Positions 37,706 to 47,748 are shown, counted from the stretch's first letter. The stretch is DNA of 64,000 bases from Georgenia sp. SYP-B2076 (GCF_003991205.1 NZ_RXOZ01000001.1:124001-188000), one strand, 5' to 3'. Notes: generated from the letters alone by a model not told the origin. Numbers and translations are program-made.

Positions 37706-38454
37706 GAACGCTGGGCACGCAGGGCCCGGAGACCTCGGAGGTGCCGACCCCGACGCCTGCCGTGCCCGCCGTCGACGCGCTCGTGATCGGCGCGATGGCG
37801 GAGGAGGTGCGGCCCTACACCGAGCGCGCCACCGAGGTGGGGCCGGTGCTCGAGCACGGGTTCGCCGCGGCTCGGCTCCTCCTCCTCGACGGCCGGCACG
37901 TGCTCGTCGTGCGCAGCGGCATCGGGCTCGTCAATGCCGCGTCCGCGGTGGTCGCCGCGCTGGCGCGGGTGCGTCCGCGCGCGGTCCTCTCCACCGGCTC
38001 CGCCGGCGGGCTCGCTGCGGACGTGGCCGTCGGCGACGTCGTCGTCGGCGAGCGGTACACGTACGCCAGCGCCGACGCCACGGCGTTCGGCTACGCCCGC
38101 GGGCAGGTCCCGGGCATGCCCGCCGCCTACGACGCCGACCCCGTCCTGCTGGGCGCGGCCCGCGCGGTCGCACCCGCCGCCGGCGCGCTCCGCACCGGCG
38201 AGATGGTCTCCGGGGACTCGTTCATCACCGCCGCGAACGTGGCCGAGGTGCGGCAGGCGTTCCCCGCGGCGCTGAGCACGGACATGGAGACCACGGCGCT
38301 CGCCCAGGTGTGCCACGCCTACGCCGTGCCGTTCCTGTCCGTGCGCGGCATCTCCGACCTCTGCGGGCCCGCCGCGGACCAGGACTTCCACATGGCCGTG
38401 GACGAGGTGGCCGCCCGCGCCGCCGACGTCGTGCTGGCGGTGCTCAGGGCGTAG
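37702..38454 (+). CDS. mtnN: 5'-methylthioadenosine/S-adenosylhomocysteine nucleosidase
   Basis: The 250-residue protein contains [41 protein letters not shown], the nucleoside phosphorylase-like ...[45 protein letters not shown], and [18 protein letters not shown] with the catalytic Glu. It hydrolyses SAH to adenine and S-ribosylhomocysteine, the substrate of LuxS. The two genes form an ATGA-overlapping operon that removes SAH, the inhibitor of methyltransferases. An N-terminal extension of about 25 residues (rich in Thr/Pro) precedes the conserved core. Confidence 0.93.
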   Translation: MRTLGTQGPETSEVPTPTPAVPAVDALVIGAMAEEVRPYTERATEVGPVLEHGFAAARLLLLDGRHVLVVRSGIGLVNAASAVVAALARVRPRAVLSTGSAGGLAADVAVGDVVVGERYTYASADATAFGYARGQVPGMPAAYDADPVLLGAARAVAPAAGALRTGEMVSGDSFITAANVAEVRQAFPAALSTDMETTALAQVCHAYAVPFLSVRGISDLCGPAADQDFHMAVDEVAARAADVVLAVLRA

Positions 38455-38512
38455 GCGCGCGGGCGGCGGCGGTGCCACGCCGGGTGTCGGTGGACCGTGC
38501 TTGACTGGACGC

Positions 38513-38953
38513 ATGACCCTGACAGGCGAGTACGAGCCCAGCACGAGCAAGCGGTCACGGGACCAGGTCGAGGTCTACGAGAGCTCGAGCGGGACCGAGG
38601 GCACCACCCTGCACGGCCGGCCGTGCGTCGTCGTGACGATGCTCGGCGCGAAGTCGGGCAAGCTGCGCAAGGTCCCGCTCATGCGCGTCGAGCACGACGG
38701 CGACTACGCCCTCGTCGCCTCGATGGGCGGGGCGCCGAGGCATCCGGTCTGGTACCGCAACGTCGTCACCAACCCGCACGTCGAGCTCCAGGACGGGCCG
38801 CAGAAGTGGGACATGGTGGCACACGAGGCCACCGGCGAGGAGAAGAGGACCTGGTGGGAGCGCGCCGTCGCCGCCTTCCCGCCGTACGCGGACTACCAGG
38901 CGAAGACGGAGCGGGAGATCCCCCTGTTCGTCCTCGAGCGCGAGGGCCGCTGA
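38513..38953 (+). CDS. Deazaflavin (F420)-dependent nitroreductase family protein (Ddn-like)
   Basis: The 147-residue protein has the split-barrel signature of the Ddn/F420 nitroreductase family: [58 protein letters not shown], with the conserved GxxxG-K and RxxxxxPxWxxN parts. Members use F420H2 to reduce quinones, nitro groups or biliverdin-like molecules. ATG at 38513. It stands between luxS-mtnN and a membrane protein gene, without an obvious operon partner. Together with the LLM pair it indicates an F420-using organism. Confidence 0.85.
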   Translation: MTLTGEYEPSTSKRSRDQVEVYESSSGTEGTTLHGRPCVVVTMLGAKSGKLRKVPLMRVEHDGDYALVASMGGAPRHPVWYRNVVTNPHVELQDGPQKWDMVAHEATGEEKRTWWERAVAAFPPYADYQAKTEREIPLFVLEREGR

Positions 38954-39066
38954 CCCGTCGGTACCCGCTTGCGGCCGGTTGAGTCCGGTCCCTCCGGTGG
39001 CCGGACCAGCGCCGATGGCGTTCGATGTGGGTACGGAAGGATCGATCCAGCCAGGAGGGCAGTCCC

Positions 39067-39564
39067 GTGGAGACTTGGATGTGGGTCGTGCTGGCCATCG
39101 TGGTGGTGGCCGTCATCGTGCTCGCCATCGTCGCCGCCAGCCGTCGCAAGAAGGACCGCGAGATCGCCCGGCAGCGCGAGAACCGCGCCCACGCCGCGGA
39201 CCTGCGCTCCCAGGGCGAGGAGAAGGACCTCGCCGCCCGCCAGCGCGAGGCCGACGCGGCGGCGGCCGAGGCGCAGGCGAAGAAGGTCCGGGTCGAGGCC
39301 GACCGGCTGGAGCGCGAGGCGCGGCAGCGCACCGAGGAGGCGGCGACCGTCCGCGCCGAGGCGCAGGGACACCTCAAGGACGCCGACGCCCTCGACCCCG
39401 ACTACGACCCGGCCGACCCCCGCCGCGGGACCGACCAGACCGGGGGCTCCCACGCCGGCGACGGCGTGCCGGACGAGCGGCGTTCGCCGAGCGCCCAGGA
39501 CGACGCCGGCCGCGACCGTCCGGACGACCGGCCGCGCACCCCGGAGGACCGGCCGCGGGCCTGA
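39067..39564 (+). CDS. Single-pass membrane protein with long charged coiled coil
   Basis: The 165-residue protein has one N-terminal membrane helix (ETWMWVVLAIVVVAVIVLAIVAASRRKK) and then about 80 residues of Arg/Glu/Ala-rich coiled coil (RENRAHAADLRSQGEEKDLAARQREADAAAAEAQAKK...). A disordered acidic/Pro tail (PDYDPADPRRGTDQTGG...PDERRSPSAQDD...PEDRPRA) follows. The start is GTG at 39067 with AGGAGGGCAGT upstream; the longer frame at 39025 is less likely. Function unknown; similar short proteins occur across Actinobacteria. Confidence 0.8.
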   Translation: METWMWVVLAIVVVAVIVLAIVAASRRKKDREIARQRENRAHAADLRSQGEEKDLAARQREADAAAAEAQAKKVRVEADRLEREARQRTEEAATVRAEAQGHLKDADALDPDYDPADPRRGTDQTGGSHAGDGVPDERRSPSAQDDAGRDRPDDRPRTPEDRPRA

Positions 39565-39571
39565 GCCGGTC

Positions 39572-40369
39572 TCAGGCGAGCTTCCCGCGCACGATGCTGT
39601 CCCCGCTGTGCGCGGGGTTGCCGTCGTAGGGCTCGTCCGACACGTCGACGACCGGGAACTGGGCCAGGTCCAGGCCCGCGGGCAGCACGAACCGGCCCTC
39701 CGACCCGGCGAGCACGCCGACGCTGACGAGGCGCTTGAGGCCGCTGTCCATCAGCCACACCTCGCGGTACCCGCCCTCCACGTCCGTCGGCAGCTTCACG
39801 GCGAGGACGCGCTCGCCGCCCACCTCCGTGACCGACGCCGTGCCGGCCTGCCGCCAGCCCGGAAGCGGCTCGAGCTCGGCACGGGTCAGCGTCTGGACGG
39901 GCGGCGGCGACGGGGACGCGAGGTTCTGCGCTGCGACCGTGCCCGCGACGCCGACGGCGAAGCTCGCCGCGGCCACCCACGCCGTCCGGCGGCGCCACCA
40001 CGGTCTCGCCGGCACGGCCGGCTCGCGCGGTGCAGCGGCGGGACGTGGGGGCGCGAGGGGTGCAGCGGCGGGACGTGGAGGCGCGAGGGGTGCCGGTGGC
40101 GCGGCAGCCGGGGCGTCCCCCAGCCCGAGCTCGGCGGCGATCCGGTCCCACACCGCGTCGGCGGGCCGTTCCAGCGCGCCGGGTCGTTCCAGCGTGCCGG
40201 GTCGTGCGCCGGGTCCCGGCCGCTGCCTGCCCGCGTCGGTCACGCGCCTGAGGGCGGCGAGCTCCGCCCGGCACGTCGGGCAGCCCGCGATGTGCTCCGC
40301 GATGTCGTGGCCGCCCACGTGCTCGCCGAGCGCGAGGAGGGCGAGGGTCTCCTCACCGGGATGCTTCAT
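39572..40369 (-). CDS. Zinc anti-sigma factor (RskA-type)
   Basis: The 265-residue protein starts with a zinc anti-sigma finger H26-x3-C30-x2-C33 (HIAGCPTC) followed by RAELAALRRVTDAG. One membrane helix lies near residue 155 (TAWVAAASFAVGVAGTVAAQNL) and an external sensor domain of about 100 residues follows. The linker before the helix contains Pro/Ala repeats (APLAPPRPAAA twice). It overlaps the end of the sigma gene, so they are coupled. RskA-type proteins hold the ECF sigma at the membrane until the outer part is cleaved. No family-specific ligand can be named. Confidence 0.9.
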   Translation of the reverse strand: MKHPGEETLALLALGEHVGGHDIAEHIAGCPTCRAELAALRRVTDAGRQRPGPGARPGTLERPGALERPADAVWDRIAAELGLGDAPAAAPPAPLAPPRPAAAPLAPPRPAAAPREPAVPARPWWRRRTAWVAAASFAVGVAGTVAAQNLASPSPPPVQTLTRAELEPLPGWRQAGTASVTEVGGERVLAVKLPTDVEGGYREVWLMDSGLKRLVSVGVLAGSEGRFVLPAGLDLAQFPVVDVSDEPYDGNPAHSGDSIVRGKLA

Positions 40370-41021
40370 CTGCCACCTCCAGCCGTGCGCGCAAGCGTTG
40401 CAGGCTCCGTTTGATGTGCGACTTGACCGTGCCGAGCGGCAGCCCGACGCGTTCGGCGATCTGGACGTGCGTGAGGTCGTCGTAGAACGCCAGCGTCAGG
40501 ATCTCGCGCTGCGGGTCGCCCAGGCCCGCGACGGCGTCGGCCACGATCACCCGGTCGACCACCCGTGACGGGTCCTCGTACCCGACGACGCCCTCCTCGC
40601 CCGCCGTGGCGGTGGCGGCGTCCTGGGCGCGGCGCTCCCGGGTCCGGCGTTCGTGCGTGTCGGCGACCACGTGCCGGGTGATGCCCACCAGCCAGGAGGC
40701 CAGCGGCGCGCGGTCCGGGTCGAACCGCGCCCGGCCGCGCCACGCGGCGACGAAGACCTGCTGCGTGACGTCCTCCGCGTCGCTCACGGACCCGAGCGAG
40801 CGCAGCGCGATGGTGTAGACGAGGGGCGACCACCGCTGGTACGCGGCGCGCATGGCGTCGGGCTGCCCGTCGCGGAAGGCGCGGGCCTGCGCGGACTCGT
40901 CGTCGTCGACCTCTCTCACCTCCAGCAGCGCCGCCGGTGGTCCGGCCGGCGTCACCCGGGCGGGGGCGACGCGGCCGTCACGTACCGACGAGGATAGCGG
41001 TGACGACGATGTTGTCCTCAT
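40353..41021 (-). CDS. ECF-family RNA polymerase sigma factor
   Basis: The 222-residue protein has the sigma70 region 2 motif (AYQRWSPLVYTIALRSLGSVSDAEDVTQQVFVAAWRGR) and region 4 HTH (LAFYDDLTHVQIAERVGLPLGTVKSHIKRSLQRLRARLE). It matches the SigK/ECF19-like group that pairs with RskA anti-sigma factors, encoded next. Start ATG at 41021 follows GGCGGAGCT and overlaps the sortase end by about 44 nt; starts at 40955 or 40919 would avoid the overlap but lack a ribosome-binding site. Promoter targets are unknown; the upstream sortase and DUF4397 genes are plausible. Confidence 0.93.
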   Translation of the reverse strand: MRTTSSSPLSSSVRDGRVAPARVTPAGPPAALLEVREVDDDESAQARAFRDGQPDAMRAAYQRWSPLVYTIALRSLGSVSDAEDVTQQVFVAAWRGRARFDPDRAPLASWLVGITRHVVADTHERRTRERRAQDAATATAGEEGVVGYEDPSRVVDRVIVADAVAGLGDPQREILTLAFYDDLTHVQIAERVGLPLGTVKSHIKRSLQRLRARLEVADEASR

Positions 41022-41685
41022 AGCTCCGCCTCGCCTCGATCCATCGTCCCCCGCACGTGACCAGCACGAGCCGGGGGTCGCCGTCGCGGCGGAAGTACAC
41101 GGACAGGTCGATGGTCGCCTTGCTGAGGCGCTGGACGTCGACGACCTCGTACGCGGCCGTCCCGCCGTCCTCCCTGACGGCCCGCACACGGTCCCCGACG
41201 GCGGCGCCGCGCAGGTCGTAGAAGGGGCCGCGGGGGGTGAGGACGGAGCCGGCGTGGGAGGCGACCACCGCGGTCCCGGCGCGCTGCCCGACGCTCGGGC
41301 CGTACCGGTACCAGCCCGCGCGCGCCGCGTCCGGGGGAATCTCCATCGCGCCGCCGGCGGCGACGCCCACGGCGTCCACCGGCATGTCGATGCCGAGGCG
41401 GGCGTAGAGCAGGCGCACGGGCGGGATGGCCGGCGGTGGGACGCCGGCCTCCAGGCCGGCGTCCCGGACCGCCACCGGGCCGAGGGCCGGCGTGCCTGCG
41501 GTGCCGACACCGGCCGCGCCCGGCGCCGCGCCCGGCCCCTGGTCCCGCGCCGTGGCCGGCGTCGCGCCCGGCCGGGAGTCGCGCACGGCGGTGGGCGCCG
41601 GCCCCGCGGGCCCGGCCGCGCAGCCCGCGGTCAGGGCGACGCCTGCCGCCGCGGTGGCGAGGAGGCGTGCGAGGCCGGCGCCCAC
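40978..41685 (-). CDS. Class F sortase, lipoprotein-anchored
   Basis: The 235-residue protein has a lipobox (VALTAGC near residues 16-22) and a Pro/Ala/Gly-rich linker of about 65 residues. The sortase barrel follows: RLGIDMPVDAVGV near the start, the catalytic His (about H144) in VVASHAGSVL, the catalytic Cys (about C211) in LVLVTCGGRW, and Arg in EARRSYEDN. Class F sortases attach proteins to the cell wall or process surface proteins in Actinobacteria. The start is GTG at 41685, 5 nt after GGGAG. No LPXTG protein is visible nearby except the DUF4397 protein, which lacks the motif. Confidence 0.88.
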   Translation of the reverse strand: MGAGLARLLATAAAGVALTAGCAAGPAGPAPTAVRDSRPGATPATARDQGPGAAPGAAGVGTAGTPALGPVAVRDAGLEAGVPPPAIPPVRLLYARLGIDMPVDAVGVAAGGAMEIPPDAARAGWYRYGPSVGQRAGTAVVASHAGSVLTPRGPFYDLRGAAVGDRVRAVREDGGTAAYEVVDVQRLSKATIDLSVYFRRDGDPRLVLVTCGGRWIEARRSYEDNIVVTAILVGT

Positions 41686-41698
41686 GTCGTCTCCCGGC

Positions 41699-42508
41699 TC
41701 AGCGCTGGACGGCCAGGCGCCGGACGCCGAGGAGCGTCGCGGAACCGAGCACCAGGGCCGTGCCGACGTAGAGCGCCGGCGCGACGCCGTCACGGACCTC
41801 GACCTGACCGGTGGGGACGCCGCTGGGTGCCGAGTGCAGGCCGTCGATCGTCTGCGTGGCCAGCGCCAGGTTGCCGTCCTCGAGGCTGCCCCACGCGTAC
41901 GCGATGGTGGCGGCGCCCTCCTGGACGGGGACGTCGGCCGGGCCGATCACCGGGTCGGTCGTGCCCGTCGCGGCGACGGCGGCGGAGACCGTGCCGGCCG
42001 GCAGGTCGAGCGAGGACTCGTCCGGGTTGGCGAGGTTCGTGATGACCGCCTGCCCGCCCGCCAGGACGTCGACCGCCGGGGCCGCCGCGACGTGGCGCAC
42101 GGTCAGGCGCCCCTGACCCGCCGCCGCGGCGCTGGTGTCGTTCGTGAACAGGGTAGCGGTGGGCGTCTTGTCCGCCGTCAGGTGCGCGACGGCGGTGTAG
42201 TTGCCGCCGGCCTCGAGCGGCAGGTTGACGGGGCCGATCACCGGGGCGCTGTCGTCCGCGGCATCGGCAGCGGTGATGGCCACGGAGTACGTGCCCGGCG
42301 CGAGGGCGAGCGGGCCGGCGAGGTCGCCGGGGGCGAAGTCGTCGATCGTCCGCTCGCCGTTGACGTACACGTCCACCACCAGGTCCGGCACGCCGTGCAG
42401 GACCGACAGGGACGCGTCGTCCCCCGTCTGGGCCTGGGCCGGCGCCGCGGCGAGGGCCAGGGCCGTCAGGCCCAGCATGCCGCCGAGTGCTGCTGCTCGA
42501 TTGCGCAT
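41699..42508 (-). CDS. DUF4397 domain-containing cell-surface protein
   Basis: The 269-residue protein has an N-terminal signal peptide (MRNRAAALGGMLGLTALALAAAPAQA) and two DUF4397 repeats. The first is ASLSVLHGVPDLVVDVYVNGERTIDDFAPGDLAGPLALAPGTYSVAITA; the second starts at ...RLTVRHVAAAPAVDVLAGGQAVITN.... A C-terminal membrane helix with a basic end (ALYVGTALVLGSATLLGVRRLAVQR) finishes it. The end resembles a wall-sorting tail but has no LPXTG motif. It is first in the DUF4397-sortase-sigma-anti-sigma operon, so it is the probable substrate of that sortase. Confidence 0.88.
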   Translation of the reverse strand: MRNRAAALGGMLGLTALALAAAPAQAQTGDDASLSVLHGVPDLVVDVYVNGERTIDDFAPGDLAGPLALAPGTYSVAITAADAADDSAPVIGPVNLPLEAGGNYTAVAHLTADKTPTATLFTNDTSAAAAGQGRLTVRHVAAAPAVDVLAGGQAVITNLANPDESSLDLPAGTVSAAVAATGTTDPVIGPADVPVQEGAATIAYAWGSLEDGNLALATQTIDGLHSAPSGVPTGQVEVRDGVAPALYVGTALVLGSATLLGVRRLAVQR

Positions 42509-42645
42509 CGTGCTCCTCCTCGATCGTGCCCCGGGGCGGGGCGTGCTGTCGAAGAGGTATTCCGGCGCGCGCCCGGATCCGGATGCAGCGGTGACGGAGA
42601 CGTACCTCGCCCGGTCGCTCGGGCGGCCGCCGTAAGGTTGCCGCC

Positions 42646-42717
42646 ATGACGGACGTCCCCGGTCTCCGCGACACCCAGGCACGCGCACCGTTCGACCGGG
42701 CGGCCGCCCGTGGCTGA
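42646..42717 (+). CDS. Candidate 23-residue leader ORF overlapping the amidohydrolase start
   Basis: ATG at 42646 opens a 23-residue frame that stops at 42717, overlapping the GTG of the amidohydrolase (42710) in another frame. Translation of one could restart for the other. No ribosome-binding site precedes it clearly and the peptide (starting MTDVPGLRDTQ) is not recognised. It may be a shadow of the leader. Confidence 0.25.
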   Translation: MTDVPGLRDTQARAPFDRAAARG

Positions 42718-44023
42718 GCGTCGGATCGTCGGCGGCACGGTCATGACGTTCGACGACGCCGGGTCGATCCACCCTGACGGCGAGGTCGCCCACGACGACG
42801 GCGGCACCCTCACCTACGTCGGGCCGCGCCGCGGACCGGCCGGCGCGGGAGACCTCGACGTCACCGGCACGATCGTCATGCCCGGACTGGTCAACGCGCA
42901 CGCCCACTCGGCGATGACGTCCCTGCGGGGCGTCTCGGACGACCTGGACCTGGCGAGCTGGCTCCGGGAGATCCGCCGCGCCGAGCTCAGGCTGACCGCC
43001 GAGGACCTGCGCTGGGGGCTGCGCCTGGCCCTGGTGGAGATGCTCCGCTCGGGCACGACGACCTTCGCGGACATGTTCCTGTGGGACGCGGGGCTCCTGG
43101 GCGACGTCGCCGCCGCCGGCATGCGGGTCATGGCCGCCCCCACCGTGTTCGGGTACGAGTCGGTCGGTTACCCGAGCGCGGACCCGCGGGACGGCCGCGC
43201 CACCCTGGACCTGACGGAGCGGCTCGCCGCCGACTTCGCCGGTGACCGCCACGTCCGCATCGCGTTCGGTCCGCACGCGCCGTACACGTCACCGCCCGAG
43301 GTGCTGCGCGACGTCGCCGCCCGGGCGGCGCGCCGAGACCTGCGCGTGCTCATCCACGTCTCCGAGACGGCCCCCGAGGTGGCCGACTCCCTGGCGCTGC
43401 ACGGCCTGACCCCCGTCGCGCACGTCGAGCGGCTGGGGCTGCTGGAGGTCCCGACGCTCGTGGCCCACGCCGTCCACGCCACCGAGGACGACATCCAGAT
43501 CCTGGCCGCCGCGGGCGCGGCCGTGGCCCACAACCCCGTCTCCAACCTCAAGCTCGGCTCCGGCGCCGCACCGGTGCCCGCCATGCTCGCGGCCGGCGTC
43601 ACCGTCGGCCTCGGCACGGACTCCGTGGCCAGCAACAACACCCTCGACATGTTCGAGGAGGTCAAGACGGGCACGATCCTCCAGCGCGGGATCCACCGCG
43701 CGGCCGACGTCGTCGCCTCGGAGGCGTACCTCCGGATGGCCACCGCCGCCGGGGCGCGGGCGGTGGGCTTCCCCGAGACCGGGGTCCTCGCGCCGGGCCG
43801 GTGGGCCGACGTCGTCGTCGTGGGCACGGACAGCACCCGCGCGACGCCGATGCGCGCCCCCGCCTCGTTCCTCGGGTTCGCGGCGCGGGGCGACGACGTG
43901 CGCCACGTCGTCGTCGCCGGCCGGCTCGTCGTCCGGGACGGCGTCGTGACGACTCTCGACGAGGCAGAGATCCGCGCTCAGGTCGGCGCGACGGCCCGCC
44001 GGCTGGCGGGCGGGCCGGCGTAG
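42710..44023 (+). CDS. Amidohydrolase/deaminase of the MtaD-AtzA family
   Basis: The 437-residue protein has the metal site HAHSAMTSLRG near residue 63, HVSET and HAVHATEDD for further His/Asp ligands, and LGTDSVASNNTLDMFEEVKTG late in the sequence. It matches the S-adenosylhomocysteine/methylthioadenosine deaminase or atrazine chlorohydrolase-like group (AHS superfamily) that deaminates purine or s-triazine rings. A role close to the luxS-mtnN pair (SAH, MTA) is possible but the two loci are 4 kb apart. GTG at 42710. Confidence 0.88.
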   Translation: MAERRIVGGTVMTFDDAGSIHPDGEVAHDDGGTLTYVGPRRGPAGAGDLDVTGTIVMPGLVNAHAHSAMTSLRGVSDDLDLASWLREIRRAELRLTAEDLRWGLRLALVEMLRSGTTTFADMFLWDAGLLGDVAAAGMRVMAAPTVFGYESVGYPSADPRDGRATLDLTERLAADFAGDRHVRIAFGPHAPYTSPPEVLRDVAARAARRDLRVLIHVSETAPEVADSLALHGLTPVAHVERLGLLEVPTLVAHAVHATEDDIQILAAAGAAVAHNPVSNLKLGSGAAPVPAMLAAGVTVGLGTDSVASNNTLDMFEEVKTGTILQRGIHRAADVVASEAYLRMATAAGARAVGFPETGVLAPGRWADVVVVGTDSTRATPMRAPASFLGFAARGDDVRHVVVAGRLVVRDGVVTTLDEAEIRAQVGATARRLAGGPA

Positions 44024-44401
44024 ACGCCTCGGCCGTCCCCCCGCGGGGCCGGCGCGCCCGGGCCGGGCGAAAGTCACAATGCGGTCACAACGATTGACGT
44101 ACGGTGGCGTCCCCTCAAGAGTTGCGGCCAGTCCACAAGGGGGTGTGATGCGCGCCACGACCTGTCACGTCGCCGGCCTGGCCGGAGCCTCGGCCCGGAC
44201 GCTCCCGCGCGCCCTGACCGCCCGGGAGGCCCGCCGGTCCCGCCCGCCCCGCGCGGGAACAGGGCGCGGCTCCCGCGCCGACGACGACGGTCCCCGCGGG
44301 GCGTTCCCGCGGACCCCACGGCCCGCGGCACCACGGTGCCGGACCGTCGTCGACACAGTCTCCCGCCGGTAACGACGCCGGCGGACAAGAGAGGAAGACA
44401 C
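44024..44401 (+). promoter_or_regulatory. Long leader/promoter region of the ABC importer
   Basis: The 378-bp gap holds a candidate promoter, TTGACG at 44094-44099 with a 17-bp spacer and a weak AAGAGT -10, giving a leader of about 270 nt. Inside lies the open frame at 44148-44372. Palindromic GC segments occur around 44300-44330. I recognise no known riboswitch class. Confidence 0.4.
44148..44372 (+). CDS. Candidate 74-residue upstream ORF in the ABC importer leader
   Basis: ATG at 44148 follows AAGGGGGTGTG, a Shine-Dalgarno-like stretch, and opens a 74-residue frame (start MRATTCHVAGLAG) ending 29 bp before the binding-protein start. The product is basic (many Arg/Pro) and lacks hydrophobic segments. 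Early codons have the GC3-rich bias of real genes, but the later half is a low-complexity Arg/Pro run. It could be a leader peptide; confidence is low. Confidence 0.3.
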   Translation: MRATTCHVAGLAGASARTLPRALTAREARRSRPPRAGTGRGSRADDDGPRGAFPRTPRPAAPRCRTVVDTVSRR

Positions 44402-45640
44402 ATGCGCCGCACCACACTGCAGGTCGCCACGGCGGCCGCCGCGCTCGGCCTCCTGCTCTCCGCGTGCTCCGCGCCGGACACGGGCGGCGGGACCTCCACC
44501 GCGACCGGCAGCGGGGGCAGCCCCGCCGCGTCGGGCGAGGTCCCGGACAAGCCGTCCGCCCCCGTCACGCTGAACATCCTGGACGTGGCCGGCAACAGCA
44601 AGCTCACCACCAGCATGGTGGACGCGTTCGTGCAGGAGAACCCCGACGTCATCTCCGCCGTGACGTGGGAGTCGGGCGGCGCGCCGGACCTGGTGGGCAC
44701 GATCAAGCCGCAGGTGGACTCGGGGAGCCTCCAGGTCGACCTCGTGATGACCGGCACCGACGGCCTCTCGGCCGGCATCGACCAGGACCTGTGGATCCCG
44801 CTGGTCACCGACTACGGGGACAGGCTGAGCAACCAGAAGAACTACCTCGAGCCGGCGGCCAAGATGCAGGAGCTGGCGGAGGGCTTCGGCGCGGTCACGA
44901 CCTACTACCCGTCCGGCCCGCTCATCCAGTACAACCCGGACGTCGTCAAGGACGCCGACGTGCCGAAGAACCCCCAGGAGCTGCTCGACTGGGCGAAGGC
45001 CAACCCCGGCAAGTTCGGCTACGCCCGGCCGGCGAACTCCGGCCCGGGCCGCACCTTCCTCCAGGGCCTGCCCTACATGCTCGGCGACAAGGACCCGTCC
45101 GACCCGGAGAACGGCTGGGAGAAGACCTGGGCGTACCTCAAGGAGCTCAACCAGGTCATCGACACCTACCCCACGGGCACCGGGCAGGTCATCACGAACA
45201 TGGCCGACGGGACCTGGGCGATGATCCCCACCACGACCGGCTGGGACATCGAGCCGCGCGCCGACGGCCGTGAGCCCGAGAACATCCAGGCGGCCGCGTT
45301 CGACGACTTCACCTGGGTCACCGACGCGCACTACGCCGTCGTGCCCAAGGGGCAGAGCCCGGACAAGATCTCCGCGATCCTCCTGCTGCTCCAGGACATG
45401 CTGACCCCGGAGCAGAACGCCAAGGCGTACGACAACGGCTACTTCTACCCCGGCCCGTCGATCGAGGGTGCCACGCTGGACAAGGCGCCGCAGGCGAGCC
45501 AGGACGTCGTCAAGAAGTTCGGCCGTGACTGGTACGACGACCTCATCGAGTCCAAGCCCAAGCAGCCCCCGCTCCCCGCCGACAAGCTGGTCAAGGCGTT
45601 CGACACCTGGGACCGGGAGATCGGCGCCGGGAAGTTCTGA
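44402..45640 (+). CDS. ABC transporter substrate-binding lipoprotein
   Basis: The 412-residue protein starts with a lipobox (ALGLLLSAC near residues 14-22) and a Gly/Ser-rich linker. The body matches extracellular binding proteins of the iron/polyamine/2-aminoethylphosphonate-like family: VTLNILDVAGNSKLTTSMVDAFVQENPDVI, DVVKDADVPKNPQELLDWAKANPGKFGYARPANSGPGRTFLQGL and VVPKGQSPDKISAILLLL. The ligand is unknown. ATG at 44402 follows GAGAGGAAGACAC. It leads a four-gene importer operon with ATPase and two permeases. Confidence 0.9.
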   Translation: MRRTTLQVATAAAALGLLLSACSAPDTGGGTSTATGSGGSPAASGEVPDKPSAPVTLNILDVAGNSKLTTSMVDAFVQENPDVISAVTWESGGAPDLVGTIKPQVDSGSLQVDLVMTGTDGLSAGIDQDLWIPLVTDYGDRLSNQKNYLEPAAKMQELAEGFGAVTTYYPSGPLIQYNPDVVKDADVPKNPQELLDWAKANPGKFGYARPANSGPGRTFLQGLPYMLGDKDPSDPENGWEKTWAYLKELNQVIDTYPTGTGQVITNMADGTWAMIPTTTGWDIEPRADGREPENIQAAAFDDFTWVTDAHYAVVPKGQSPDKISAILLLLQDMLTPEQNAKAYDNGYFYPGPSIEGATLDKAPQASQDVVKKFGRDWYDDLIESKPKQPPLPADKLVKAFDTWDREIGAGKF

Positions 45641-45670
45641 GGGCCTCCCGGAGAATCTGAGGGACACACC

Positions 45671-46812
<1,142 letters not shown>

Positions 46813-46816
<4 letters not shown>

Positions 46817-47748
46817 CCGCCGACCGGCCCGCCGGGAGGCGGCCGCCGCGCAGCACGGCCAGCCTCCGCCACCGGCTGGCCGAGCGGGGGATCGACAAGG
46901 GCCTGCTCTTGCTGCTGCCGGCGGTGGTGTTCGCCATCGCCCTGTTCATCTACCCGTTCGCCTACGGCATCGGGCTCACGATCCAGCCCACGGCCGCCAC
47001 GCAGGAGCGCTGGGGCGGTGGGGTGTTCGCGAACTACGCCGCGTTCTTCCGGGACCCGTTCATCTTCGACACCATCTGGATCACGATGCGCCTGGCCCTG
47101 CCCGTGGCGCTGTTCAACGTGCTCGCGGCCATCCCTGTGGCGTTCAAGCTGCGCGGCAGGTTCCGCGGCAAGCGGTTCCTGCAGACCCTGCTCGTGCTGC
47201 CGATCACCCTGGGCACCGTCCTGACCGCGCAGGGCCTGCTGATCTTCGCCGGCCGGCAGGGGTGGCTCAACACCTTCCTGGTCAACATCGGGCTGGTGGA
47301 CCAGCCGGTCGCGTTCGTCATGAACTACACCGGCGTGTTCCTGTCCCTGGTCATCTCCGGGTTCCCGTTCGCGTTCCTGCTGATCTCCTCCTACCTCTCC
47401 GGGATCGACCCGTCCCTGGAGGCGGCGGCGACCACGCTCGGGGCGAGCTGGTTCCAGCGGTTCCGCCGCATCATCCTGCCGCTGCTGGCCCCCGGGCTCG
47501 CGACGACGTTCATCCTGACGTTCGTCCTGGCGTTCAGCGTCTTCCCCTCCGCCCGGCTCGTCGGTGACGCCGGCGGGGAGACCCGGGTGATGGCGCTGAT
47601 GGCCTACCGCGCGTTCGGCGAGCAGATCGACTACCCGATGGCGTCGACCATCGCGGTCATGATGGGCGTCATCGAGCTCGTCGTCATCGCGCTGGTGATG
47701 CTGTGGCGCTCCACGCTCTACAAGGGCTCGACCGGAGGGAAGGGCTGA
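46813..47748 (+). CDS. ABC transporter permease, first subunit
   Basis: The 311-residue integral membrane protein has about six helices. It carries the permease EAA loop (SSYLSGIDPSLEAAATTLGASWFQRFRRIILPLLAPGL) that docks the ATPase. The N-terminus is basic (TADRPAGRRPPRSTASLRHRL). It is the PotB/CysT-type partner of the ATPase upstream, whose stop it overlaps. The next permease starts at its stop codon. Confidence 0.93.
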
